From contig KV918905.1 in NCBI GenBank assembly GCA_002049455.2, positions 62,001-126,000 on the forward strand: a stretch of 64,000 nt of DNA. The letters are read 5' to 3'. How positions within the stretch are numbered: the first letter of the stretch is position 1; each line of letters begins with the position of its first letter. A model generated the notes under the pieces. That model saw only the letters and a program-made list of their open reading frames with translations. It was not told where the DNA came from and did not search any database. Positions 21,452 to 31,651 of the stretch are shown in pieces. The DNA is from Porphyra umbilicalis. Its lineage: Eukaryota > Rhodophyta > Bangiophyceae > Bangiales > Bangiaceae. The position numbers and the translations under genes are program-made.

Positions 21452-22810
21452 CCCTACGGGAAAAGTTTGCTGGATATCCAGCTTTTTTGGCCCCGGGATC
21501 CCGGAAAAAGCCGGATCCGGTGGCCTTGAAGTCCATTTCGGTGGGAAACAGAGGCCGTTCGACTGATCCAGCGGCTCGCAGGAGCGGGCCAAACAGCAAG
21601 CATCATTCCAAGCCACCTGAGCGAGCCCCCACAATTGCAGCTGGTCAGAAAATCCAGGATCTCGGGCAGTCTGTCGCCCGACGCGCGCTGCACGTGAGGC
21701 GATCTTTCGCGCCGCAGTGTGTGGCCCAGATCGCCGGCGCTTGGGCAGCTTTCCCCCCCCCAGACGCCCATTCCTGATGTGTGCCGCCCGCCCCCCCGTC
21801 GTTTAACCAGATCGGCTGCTTCGGCGGCGTTGCAACGGATCTTGGTCGTCCCCTCCCCCCCTCGCGCACACCTGTTGTCCCCGTCCTTGCCGCTGTCCCA
21901 GGCACGTATCCCCCCCCCCTTGCTTCCTTGGAGCGTGCCCTATGTGAAGGTATGTGGACGCATGTGAGACGTCTTGCTGTGATTTTTTTTATTCCAACCT
22001 TTGAGCTGGATATGTTCGGGGGGACGGGAGGGGGGGACGGGAGAGAGGCGCGGGAGGAGTACGAGGGAGGTGGAAGAGGAGAGGGGATGGAGACAGGGGA
22101 CGGGGGCATCTCTCGCTGCGCCGCGTCCGCACTATCGGCGTACAGCCGGACGCCGCCCCCGCAACCTCTCCCGTCGGCTTGGCCCATTTGGACGCCGCCG
22201 TCACGACCACCCGCTTCACGACCATTCAGATCCCTCTCCATTGGAGGGGTGAGTAAGTGGGGAGTGTCCGACTGCCGGGTTGTTTTGTCTGAACTGGCCA
22301 CTGACCTGTACACGCCGCTCTGCTCTTGGCTCTGTTTCTGCACCTTATTCTGTGCTATGGTGTTTACCGTATGTTCCTGTACTTTTTCTGTCTACATCTG
22401 TCTGCTCTTCTTGTGCCTTGCCTTTTCTTTGCAGGGGGGGGAAGCGGGCGGGGGCTCGGGGCGTTCGTGCCGCTCGCTTCACGGGCTCATGTTAATTTCC
22501 ACTTGCTTGATTGCACTTGACTGTAGGTTCACATGGCAGCACTAATAAATACCATTCAAATCAACTACTATAAGCAACAGTGTCAGAGGACGCAGAGAAC
22601 CAATCATGTGTGTGCTTACAGTGAAGTGAGGAGCGTTGTGAGCCAACCAAAGTGCAACCTGATCCAGGTTTTTTCCTGGATCCTTGACGACGGGAGGGCC
22701 CCCGCGACCGGAATACGGCGGGTCAACTTGGAGCGGAAATATTTCTCCTGTGAGTGTCAGATCGGCGCTGTTCAAAGTGGCTGGATATCCAAGAACTTTT
22801 TCCCGTAGGG
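21452..22810. mobile_element. 1.36-kb DNA element inserted in left zinc-finger copy
   Basis: The left end ccctacgggaaaagtt (then tggatatccagc) matches the inverse of the right end, which reads ccctacgggaaaaagttc (then ttggatatccagc) on the minus strand. CCT stands on both sides (21449-21451 and 22811-22813). The right palindrome arm keeps the uninterrupted site, so the ends are exact. It contains no recognisable transposase. A 3-bp duplication with CCCTACGGG termini fits no family I can name with confidence (PIF/Harbinger and CACTA both make 3-bp duplications). Confidence 0.85.
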
Positions 22811-23269
22811 CCTTCTCCGCGCACCAGCTGCACCTGTATGGGCGCTCCACATGATGGACGGCCTTCATGTGGGCCGCCCAACTCTTTTTCATGACATAGC
22901 GCTTCCCACACAGGTGGCGCAGGTGCTTCTCCGCGCCGCCATGCTTAATGAAAACGTGCCGTGTGAGCGTAGCTTGGTCAAACAGCACGTCGCCACACTC
23001 CTTGCAGGTCTTTGGCTGACGATTGGGTCGTCTCGAGGCCTCGGCCGGTCGCTGGCCTGCCGCCACCGCGGTGCGCTGCCGCGCGAAGGCCGGTGGCGCG
23101 TCGCCGTCCGCGCGTTCACCACGTTGGTCGGCCTCGTGTGCGGCAAAGACGCGCTTGACGGCCCGCCGCTCCATGTGCGTCGCACCTATGGGGTTGGCAT
23201 CGACCACCACCGGCGGGGCGAGACGGGTGGCCCCGCATCCACGACGCCCTGCGACGGCGGCGGCGGCAA

Positions 23270-23960
23270 TTCCGACGCCGACGTCCCGAAACGGCGCGGG
23301 CCTCAGCGTCGCGGGGGGGGGTCGCCCGACGCCGGCGGCCAGTAGGGGAAGGCCGAGGCGGCCGCCACTCCCGACGCGTCCCTGACAGACGGCAGTGGGC
23401 TGCGGCGTGGCGGTGGTGCGCCGCCGCCGTCAAACGCGACGCCGACGTCCCGAACCTGCGTGCGCCTCAGAGCCGCGGGGGAAGGGTCGCCCGACGCCGG
23501 CGGCCAGTGGGGGATGCCGGAGGCGGCTGCCATTGCCAATATGTCGCGGAAGGACGGCAGTGGGCTGCGGCGTGACGGTGGTGCGCCGCCGCCGTCAAAC
23601 GCGACGCCAACGTCCCGAACCTGCGTGCGCCTCAGCGTCGCGGGGGGGGGGTCGCCCGGCGCCGGCGGCAAGTGGGGGAAGGCCGAGGCGGCCGCCACTC
23701 CCGACGCATCCTGGACAGATGGCAGTGGACTGCGGCGTGGCGGTGGTGCGCCGCCGCCGTCCAACGCGACGCCAACGTCCCGAACCTGCGTGCGCCTCAG
23801 CGTCGCGGGGGGGGGGGTCGCCCGACGCCGGCGGCCAGTGGGGGAAGGCCGAGGCGGCCGCCTCTCCCGACGCGTCCCGGACAGACGGCAGTGGGCTGCG
23901 GCGTGGCGGTGGTGCGCCGCCGCCGTCAAACGCGACGCCGACGTCCCAAAACTGCGTGCG
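23270..23960 (-). repeat. 165-bp coding minisatellite, left arm (one unit more)
   Basis: Units are spaced 165 bp apart and marked by the word gtcggcgtcgcgtttgacgg on the minus strand. They mirror the array in the right arm but with one additional unit, which accounts for 165 bp of the arm-length difference. Confidence 0.8.
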
Positions 23961-24534
23961 CCTCAGCGCCGCGGGGGGGGGTTGCCCGACGTCTGCGGCA
24001 AGTGGGGGATGGCCAAGGCGGCTGCCATTGCCAATACGTCGTGGAAGGACGGCAGTGGGCTGCGGCGTGGCGGTGGTGCGCCGCCGCCGTCAGTGGCTTC
24101 CGGCGGTGTGGCGGGCGGTGCGCCTAGCGCGGCCGCCGCTGCCGACGGGCGTGGCCATATCCCGCTGGGCGGGGCGAGGGGGGTGGCCGGTGGTCCCGCA
24201 CCGCCGTCGCTCCCCACCGCCACCGACCAGCCGCGTTGAGGTAGAGGAGTGGTGGACCCGTCGTCGCCGCCGCCGACGTGTGCGGCGCGTGAGGGAGCAG
24301 GGCGGCCGGGTGCACATGCAGCGGGGGGCGTGAAGAGCGTGTCGGCCGTCGCGGCGGCGGGTGTCGCCGCCGTCGTTGCCGGTGGCGTCGACTCGTGGGA
24401 GTTGATGGGCCGCTGCTCGCCGTCCCAAGCGTTGTCGTCTCCGTCATTGGGGCCGCATCGTCGGTGGTTGCTGCGGTGGCTGCCGCCGCCGCTGCCGCCC
24501 GCAGCGCCGGTCGCGTCCATGCTGCTGTCGCCAA

Positions 24535-25699
24535 GAGGACCCCCGTTTACCAGCGTCAGCCGCGGTCAGCCGGTCAGCCCGCCTGTGGCGCTACAAAAGG
24601 GGGCGTGAGACGCGCGGGCGTTTCGGAGACAAGAGGGGGGGTATCGGGAAGGGCGAGAGTTGTAGTAGAGCGAGCAGGAAGCCACCGGCATTTCAGACGC
24701 AGTAGTGGTGCCTACAGGGCGTCATCCACTGCGTGGGTGCGTCGTCGGCGGCGCGGGAGCGTCGCTGCTAGTAGCAGCGCGTGTCACCAGGGGCAGAAAT
24801 TGGCACGGGAGTGCGGACGCGATCACTGCGCGCGCACGTCCCCCGCTGCATTTTCCGGACCACCGCCCTGCGGCGCCGGCACTCGCCAGCATCCACTGTT
24901 CAGCAAGTGCGTGTACCCAATCGCAGGGGGTGGCGGGAAGCGGAAGCGACAGACGTCAATGGCAGAGAAGCAGCGCTTTTCAGAAGACGCCGGCGACGGA
25001 AACGGCCAGTGCCGGGGCTTCGCCTCGGCGGTGGTCAGCTCCAGAGGCCGGCAGCAGATCCGTTGCGAGTGGGGCCAGCGCGTACCCAGCGGCAAGGGCA
25101 CGCGCACGAGCCGGGGAGGCGGCGGGAAGTCGCCGGCACGAGGCGCGTGCGCGCCCACTGTGTGGCACACGCCCCTCAACGGCCGCGTCGCCGCGCCACA
25201 AGCCATCCCAGAGCTGGGCGCGCGCCGCGGCGGTGGACGGCAGCCGGCCGGCGGTGGGGGACGGTGCCCGCCCGATCGCAGAGACGCCGGTTTTTTTCTC
25301 CAGCCGCGCCGTGGGACGCGGTCGCTGGGACTGCCAGCCCCCTCCTTCTCAGGGTGGCTCCCGGCCGCGCGGGTGAGCGCCAGCGCCAGCGCCGCCCCCG
25401 CACACCAGTGCTTCAGCGCGCGGGGCCGGACGCTTGCCGCCAAAGACAGGCCAGGGTCAAAAAACGGTCGGAACGGCACGTGCGGCGGGCGGTCTCGAAA
25501 GCCCACGCCTCGGAGAGCCATGACCACGAGTACCAAAGAAAAAGGGCCAGTAGCACAGGCGATCTCTGGGCTTCTCTGTACTTTATTCACGAGTAAGCTT
25601 CGTTTGTGGGGGCAAGCTGGCGGGACTTTGTTTTCCAAGTTGCACGTGCTTGGCGCCATACAGGGCAGAGGTGTGATTGTAATCATTCCTGTGCTCGGG
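24535..25699. other. inner left arm of palindrome, no clear gene
   Basis: Overlapping frames of 220-435 codons run on both strands, and their mirror images at 25,940-27,108 are almost identical, but the peptides show no domain and GC is very high. This is the presumed 5' region of the left zinc-finger copy; a promoter probably lies here. Confidence 0.4.
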
Positions 25700-25940
25700 T
25701 AAAATGATTACAATCAACCCCTTGATTGTACATCGTACAGCCGTTCTCCCAAAAATCCCACACTCCAACTGTTGCAAAAGAGTTCCAAATCGGCCTCTGC
25801 GGAGTCGTAGAGGCCAGTTCCAAATCGGCCTCTGCGGAGTCGTAGAGGCCGATTTGGAACTCTTTTGCAACAGTTGGAGTGCGGGATTTTTGGGAGAACG
25901 GCTGTACGATGTACAATCAAGGGGTTGATTATAATCATTT
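25700..25940. repeat. palindrome centre with a ~36-bp direct duplication
   Basis: The symmetry point is near 25,821. The two arms meet at a doubled unit, agttccaaatcggcctctgc followed by ggagtcgtagaggcc, present twice head to tail between the diverging arms. GGCCTCT..AGAGGCC inside each unit can itself form a 7-bp hairpin. A duplicated short hairpin at the centre is what fold-back or template-switch formation of a large palindrome could leave. Confidence 0.8.
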
Positions 25941-27107
25941 TACCCGAGCACAGGAATGATTACAATCACACCTCTGCCCTGTATGGCGCCAAGCACGTGC
26001 AACTTGGAAAATAAAGTCCCGCCAGCTTGCCCCCACAAACGAAGCTTACTCGTGAATAAAGTACAGAGAAGCCCAGAGATCGCCTGTGCTACTGGCCCTT
26101 TTTCTTTGGTACTCGTGGTCATGGCTCTCCGAGGCGTGGGCTTTCGAGACCGCCCGCCGCACGTGCCGTTCCGACCGTTTTTTGACCCTGGCCTGTCTTT
26201 GGCGGCAAGCGTCCGGCCCCGCGCGCTGAAGCACTGGTGTGCGGGAGCGGCGCTGGCGCTGGCGCTCACCCGCGCGGCCGGGAGCCACCCTGAGAAGGAG
26301 GGGGCTGGCAGTCCCAGCGACCGCGTCCCACGGCGCGGCTGGAGAAAAAAACCGGCGTCTCTGCGATCGGGCGGGCACCGTCCCCCACCGCCGGCCGGCT
26401 GCCGTCCACCGCCGCGGCGCGCGCCCAGCTCTGGGATGGCTTGTGGCGCGGCGACGCGGCCGTTGAGGGGCGTGTGCCACACAGTGGGCGCGCACGCGCC
26501 TCGTGCCGGCGACTTCCCGCCGCCTCCCCGGCTCGTGCGCGTGCCCTTGCCGCTGGGTACGCGCTGGCCCCACTCGCAACGGATCTGCTGCCGGCCTCTG
26601 GAGCTGACCACCGCCGAGGCGAAGCCCCGGCACTGGCCGTTTCCGTCGCCGGCGTCTTCTGAAAAGCGCTGCTTCTCTGCCATTGACGTCTGTCGCTTCC
26701 GCTTCCCGCCACCCCCTGCGATTGGGTACACGCACTTGCTGAACAGTGGATGCTGGCGAGTGCCGGCGCCGCAGGGCGGTGGTCCGGAAAATGCAGCGGG
26801 GGACGTGCGCGCGCAGTGATCGCGTCCGCACTCCCGTGCCAATTTCTGCCCCTGGTGACACGCGCTGCTACTAGCAGCGACGCTCCCGCGCCGCCGACGA
26901 CGCACCCACGCAGTGGATGACGCCCTGTAGGCACCACTACTGCGTCTGAAATGCCGGTGGCTTCCTGCTCGCTCTACTACAACTCTCGCCCTTCCCGATA
27001 CCCCCCCTCTTGTCTCCGAAACGCCCGCGCGTCTCACGCCCCCTTTTGTAGCGCCACAGGCGGGCTGACCGGCTGACCGCGGCTGACGCTGGTAAACGGG
27101 GGTCCTC
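25941..27107. other. inner right arm of palindrome, no clear gene
   Basis: Mirror image of 24,535-25,699 with only a few base differences. It lies upstream of the intact zinc-finger gene and probably holds its promoter. I see no TATA box or other clear element. Confidence 0.4.
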
Positions 27108-27121
27108 TTGGCGACAGCAGC

Positions 27122-28855
27122 ATGGACGCGACCGGCGCTGCGGGCGGCAGCGGCGGCGGCAGCCACCGCAGCAACCACCGACGATGCGGCCCCAATGACG
27201 GAGACGACAACGCTTGGGACGGCGAGCAGCGGCCCATCAACTCCCACGAGTCGACGCCACCGGCAACGACGGCGGCGACACCCGCCGCCGCGACGGCCGA
27301 CACGCTCTTCACGCCCCCCGCTGCATGTGCACCCGGCCGCCCTGCTCCCTCACGCGCCGCACACGTCGGCGGCGGCGACGACGGGTCCACCACTCCTCTA
27401 CCTCAACGCGGCTGGTCGGTGGCGGTGGGGAGCGACGGCGGTGCGGGACCACCGGCCACCCCCCTCGCCCCGCCCAGCGGGATATGGCCACGCCCGTCGG
27501 CAGCGGCGGCCGCGCTAGGCGCACCGCCCGCCACACCGCCGGAAGCCACTGACGGCGGCGGCGCACCACCGCCACGCCGCAGCCCACTGCCGTCCTTCCA
27601 CGACGTATTGGCAATGGCAGCCGCCTCGGCCATCCCCCACTTGCCGCAGACGTCGGGCAACCCCCCCCCCGCGGCGCTGAGGCGTACGCAGTTTTGGGAC
27701 GTCGGCGTCGCGTTTGACGGCGGCGGCGCACCACCGCCACGCCGCAGCCCACTGCCGTCTGTCCGGGACGCGTCGGGAGTGGCGGCCGCCTCGGCCTTCC
27801 CCCACTGGCCGCCGGCGTCGGGCGACCCCCCCCCCGCCGCGCTGAGGCGCACGGAGGTTCGGGACGTCGGCGTCGCGTTTGACGGCGGCGGCGCACCACC
27901 GCCACGCCGCAGCCCACTGCCGTCTGTCCGGGACGCGTCGGGAGTGGCGGCCGCCTCGGCCTTCCCCCACTGGCCGCCGGCGTCGGGCGACCCCCCCCCC
28001 GCCGCGCTGAGGCGCACGCAGGTTCGGGACGTCGGCGTCGCGTTTGACGGCGGCGGCGCACCACCGCCACGCCGCAGCCCAGTGCCGTCTGTCCGGGACG
28101 CGTCGGGAGTGGCGTCCGCCTCGGCCTTCTTCCACTGGCCGCCGGCGTCGGGTGACCCCCCCCCCGCGACGCTGAGGCCCGCGCCGTTTCGGGACGGCGG
28201 CGTCGGGTTTGCCGCCGCCGCTGTCGCAGGCCGTCGTGGACGCGGGGCCACCCGTCCCGCCCCGCCGGTGGTGGTCGATGCCAACCCCATAGGTGCGACG
28301 CACATGGAGCGGCGGGCCATCAAGCGCGTCTTTGCCGCACACGAGGCCGACCAACGTGGTGAACGCGCGGACGGCGACGCGCCACCGGCCTTCGCGCGGC
28401 AGCGCACCGCGGTGGCGGCAGGCCAGCGACCGGCCGAGGCCTCGAGACGACCCAATTGTCAGCCAAAGACCTGCAAGGAGTGTGGCGACGTGCTGTTTGA
28501 CCAACCGACGCTCATACGGCACGTTTTCAGTAAGCATGGCGGCGCGAGGAAGCACCTGTGCCACCTGTGTGGGAAGCGCTTTGTCATGAAATACAATTGG
28601 TCGGCCCACATGAAGGACGTCCATCATGAGGAGCGCCCACACAGGTGCAGCTGGTGCGCGGACAAGGAAGTGACGTTTGGCACCGCCGGCGAGCTGCGAC
28701 GCCATCTTGACGAGACGCACGACGAGGCGAAGAGGTGCGACGTGTGTGGGATCCAGCGGGACACGGTGATGGGCATGTGTATCCATCGCGGCCGTAAGCA
28801 CAAGGGGCACCATGGTGTCGGCAGCGGCAAGCCGCCAGAGGGTAGGGAGCAATGA
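27122..28855 (+). CDS. C2H2 zinc-finger protein, four fingers (intact right-arm copy)
   Basis: 577 residues from the ATG at 27122 (MDATGAAGG) to TGA, with no intron needed. Residues 1 to about 180 are low-complexity; about 190-360 are 55-residue repeats (165-bp units) rich in Pro, Ala and Arg. Four fingers follow: KTCKECG..H..H (about 447-472), LCHLCGKRF..H..H (about 477-500), RCSWCADK..H..H (about 507-533, with a longer Cys-His spacing) and RCDVCGIQ..H..H (about 537-562). C2H2 arrays bind DNA or RNA in the nucleus. The gene has a mirror-image partner in the left arm. The fingers, not the flanks, carry most of the differences between the copies. It may be a host regulator or belong to an element that made the palindrome. 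Confidence 0.8.
   Translation: MDATGAAGGSGGGSHRSNHRRCGPNDGDDNAWDGEQRPINSHESTPPATTAATPAAATADTLFTPPAACAPGRPAPSRAAHVGGGDDGSTTPLPQRGWSVAVGSDGGAGPPATPLAPPSGIWPRPSAAAAALGAPPATPPEATDGGGAPPPRRSPLPSFHDVLAMAAASAIPHLPQTSGNPPPAALRRTQFWDVGVAFDGGGAPPPRRSPLPSVRDASGVAAASAFPHWPPASGDPPPAALRRTEVRDVGVAFDGGGAPPPRRSPLPSVRDASGVAAASAFPHWPPASGDPPPAALRRTQVRDVGVAFDGGGAPPPRRSPVPSVRDASGVASASAFFHWPPASGDPPPATLRPAPFRDGGVGFAAAAVAGRRGRGATRPAPPVVVDANPIGATHMERRAIKRVFAAHEADQRGERADGDAPPAFARQRTAVAAGQRPAEASRRPNCQPKTCKECGDVLFDQPTLIRHVFSKHGGARKHLCHLCGKRFVMKYNWSAHMKDVHHEERPHRCSWCADKEVTFGTAGELRRHLDETHDEAKRCDVCGIQRDTVMGMCIHRGRKHKGHHGVGSGKPPEGREQ
27690..28195 (+). repeat. 165-bp coding minisatellite, right arm
   Basis: The word gacgtcggcgtcgcgtttga recurs at 27,698, 27,863 and 28,028, with a worn unit at about 28,193. 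The unit is 55 codons, so copy-number change keeps the frame. Each unit reads through GVAFDGGGAPPPRRSPLPS. C-runs inside the unit vary in length between units and arms. Confidence 0.9.
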
Positions 28856-29461
28856 AGGGGTTGGCCGGTTCCCGCGCGCGGCTGCGGTCCAGTGTGGCTC
28901 GTGTGAGACGGTGGTCGGGCGTGCGCGAACACCACGTAGTGTGTGGCACAGTGCGGCGGCCCAGGTCGTGCTTGTCGCCGCGGCCATGTCGGACTGCTTT
29001 CACCCCCACCCCTCCCGGAGTACAGCAGCTGCCTAGCCGCTTCACACCACGAGCCCTCTCGTGGGAGCCCCGCTCCTCCCAGCACCGCCATCCCCTCATG
29101 TGAGCGAACAGGGGGGGCCACCGCGCGCGGCCACACCCACTTGCCTTCCTCGCTCGACGTGGGCCCCTGCGGCCGAGGGCCGCTGTGGTGACCGAAGCCC
29201 GGGCGTCTGACAATGAGCAGCCAGGCCGAACCGGGGGATCGTCGCTGCAGGCCGCAGCCCAACAGAACGCCGAACAGAATCGCTGTTGGGCAACAGCCGA
29301 ACAGAAGGCCATCTGTTGGGGCCGTCTGTTCGGGAACAGACGCCCAACAGGACGCCATTCTGTTCGGCGCCGCTGTTGGTCTGTCTCGTGTGTCGGTTCC
29401 TCGTCTGTCACAAACTGGCTCGTGAATTGGCTCTCATCATGATGATTAGGAGTTTTCTGAA
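28856..29461. other. outer right arm of palindrome, no gene
   Basis: The 3' flank of the zinc-finger gene, mirrored at 20,654-21,260. It includes the CTGTTC/CTGTTG motif cluster at 29,243-29,379. No domain seen. Confidence 0.5.
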
Positions 29462-29757
29462 ATCCCAAGCCTGTTTCAGGCTTTAAAGAAAGTATGTGGC
29501 CCAGCCCGTCATGGACTGCCGCGCGAGGAAGTGCCACATCGTCGCTAGTGTCTATTCTACTGGCCGCCTCTCTAGGTAATGTCAAATACGACTCAGCGAG
29601 CCCTGTCCTTACTAGGGAAGGCACATGTCATGCCACGTTGTGACATGTCATGATATTTCCTGTGTCACGCCCCAAGGGGTCGATTTCGCCGATGTCATGA
29701 CACAGGAGATGCCATGGCATGTCACCACGTGTCAGACCCCCCCCCCCGATCCTGTGC

Positions 29758-29765
29758 CTAAAAAC
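29758..29765. repeat. 8-bp target-site duplication CTAAAAAC (left)
   Basis: CTAAAAAC directly precedes the terminal CAGGCCTCACCA and recurs exactly at 31644-31651 after the other terminus. Eight bases is the hAT-superfamily length. Confidence 0.85.
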
Positions 29766-31643
29766 CAGGCCTCACCAGGAGTATTTTGGGAAGGGTATCA
29801 CTCGAGTATATTTTTCGGGTATATACTCATACTCGCGGGATTTTTCGGTCCTTCCCCAATACCCATACTTGGTGAATGAGCAGTGGTCAGATACCCGCGA
29901 AACCTGACGTCCAAGGGTATCAAGAGTGTTACTCGTACTCTCGATTCTGGATAATTCGACACTTTTGACGGTGAATTGACCGGATACTCCCACATCAAAT
30001 CGATGCCTGGCAATCTGAGCAGAGGCAGAGCGTGCGATTCGGGCCAACATCACGCATCTGCATACGTGCGAAGCGAGTGACAGCCCACCATCCACCCTCT
30101 TGCGCTCTTAGGCGTCCGTCATCCTTCTCTGCTCTCCCCGCTCCTCCTCCCCGATCTTCATCCTCGCCCACCACGCGGCGCGGCGGCGGTCACCTTCCCA
30201 ACCCTCCCGTTCGTCTCGCCTTTCGCGAGCCTCTCGCTCGCTCCTTGCACTTCCACCGAGAGTTCCAATCGGTCCTTGGGGTGGACGCATTCGACAGGGC
30301 CTGTAGCCCTGATCGCCGCCCGGTCGGACCCAGTGACAATGCTCGTTCGGGCCGAGGAGCCAACGGAGGTCCGGCACCACGACAACATCAGCCGCTTAAC
30401 GAATAAATTGGTATCAAAACTACAAAGTTAGCTGCACGAAGGAAATATGCATTCCTGTGAAAGGTATACGAATACCCGCGCCTCGGAAAGACATTGGATA
30501 CCGACGTCCCAAAAACTTCAAGGGTATGGTGCTTTGCTGAGAAATGGAGCATGCACGTTTGCGAGTGCAAACGTTTGCCGAGGTGGACCGATGTCAGGAT
30601 GTCCATCAGATCGTCTCTCACCTGGTTTCAGGGGACCGATAGCGTTCCAAGTGCAATTGCACCTGGCATCACCGGCGAAAGCCACAGCCACCCACTGGCA
30701 CATCGTAAGACATGGGACTGAGGGCTCATCATGCAGCCAATGACTTCTCATTATTCAATGTCAAGAACACTGCCCAAACCCTGTCAGAATACCGGTTCAA
30801 TGAATGTGACCACGCGCCCATTGGCTGCATCAGGCGGCCTAGTTTCACAGTATTTGAGCCGGCTCTCCACGGTCCACAAGACAGAGACTGCGCACCTGTG
30901 CCATCTGGTGCCCCAGAAGAAACGCAGGTGGGCTGGATCCAGTCCCTGCTGTACCCTTCATCGATGGTGATTGGTCAAAAGAATGTCAGTGACACGTCTC
31001 GATGTCAATAAACAAAGGCGATCTACTGGTCACGGAGCTCACGTGTTCGGAGGGCCAATGAACGGCCCGAACGGAGAGAAAAGAATTGCAAGAACTCCTC
31101 AAACGTCATGCATGTTCGGAGGCCGATTCAGCCTCTGCGAGCAAACATGAGGGGCCGGTTAGGGGGGACGCTCCTGACGGCACCGCTGTGGCCGGTGGCT
31201 TAAGAAGTCTTGTCCTGATTAGGCTGTCAGCGTGCATGTTCTGGCATCGTTTCACAAAGACCACCGCGGGTGTCAGCAGGTACTTGCCACCGGGTCACTC
31301 AGAGTGCAGTTTTCCAGCTCTTGTCAGCCGTTGTCGGCCCAAGGGCCCGGCGAACCTGGTCGGGATGCTTGACATGTCACACATCACCCGGAAATATCAT
31401 GGGTCTCCCCACAGCACGGGTCAATGCTCGCAGTGGTCGGGTGTGCATGTTTGTTTGCGCAAACGTGCATGCTCCATTTCTCAGCAAAGCACCATATGTA
31501 CTCTTGATACCCGCTCTGTCAGGTTTGAGCGATACTCATACTCGGACGTCTAAAATCCGGCTCACTGTCAGCCAATACTCGGTGGCCGGATCCGAGCCAC
31601 ATACCGTACTCGTGGCTGAAACTGATACCCTTGGTGAGGCCTG
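29766..31643. mobile_element. non-autonomous hAT-type element, 1.88 kb
   Basis: The termini CAGGCCTCACCA...TGGTGAGGCCTG are perfect inverse copies over 12 bp, with weaker similarity beyond (gggtatc and acgagta words). They are flanked by identical 8-bp duplications CTAAAAAC. The subterminal parts are rich in gggta/taccc words, a usual hAT pattern. No frame longer than about 155 codons occurs and none has a transposase domain. A further perfect 39-bp inverted pair lies inside. The undamaged target duplication suggests a fairly recent insertion. Confidence 0.87.
30525..30563. repeat. perfect 39-bp inverted repeat inside the hAT element (partner 31458-31496)
   Basis: tatggtgctttgctgagaaa (then tggagcatgcacgtttgcg) is repeated exactly in inverse at 31458-31496. 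It encloses about 890 bp and could mark an older nested insertion or an internal fold-back. Confidence 0.85.
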
Positions 31644-31651
31644 CTAAAAAC

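Larger units (their letters stand above)
21261..24520 (-). pseudogene. C2H2 zinc-finger gene, left-arm copy, split by an insertion
   Basis: This is the mirror copy of the intact gene at 27122-28855. It opens at the matching ATG (24520), loses frame at a G-run near 23,963-23,990, and carries one more 165-bp repeat unit than the right copy. Fingers 1-2 lie at about 22,830-23,010. Finger 3 is interrupted at 22,811 by the 1,359-bp element, and its rest plus finger 4 follow at about 21,450-21,261 (TGA). Finger 2 has Arg in place of its first Cys (HLRHLCG, against HLCHLCG in the intact copy). It cannot make the full protein. Confidence 0.85.
20654..29461. repeat. giant palindrome (inverted duplication), ~8.8 kb
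   Basis: The left arm, 20654 to about 25,815, is the reverse complement of the right arm, about 25,828-29,461. Paired positions sum to 51,642 in the core (for example 24,395 with 27,247) and to 50,115 at the outer ends. The difference of 1,527 bp equals the 1,359-bp insertion plus its 3-bp duplication in the left arm plus one extra 165-bp minisatellite unit, so the arms are otherwise collinear. Long core stretches differ at only a few bases; outer arms differ by a few per cent. No target duplication is evident at the outer ends. Confidence 0.92.

Noticed and set aside
24535-27107. 435-, 287- and 271-codon frames mirrored in both inner palindrome arms
   Set aside because: Their conservation is only the mirror identity of the arms. 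They overlap each other on both strands and show no domain.
20654-29461. Palindrome as a pure assembly artefact
   Set aside because: The arms differ by point changes, a clean insertion with target duplication and a unit change, which copying by an assembler would not create. Long reads are still worth having.
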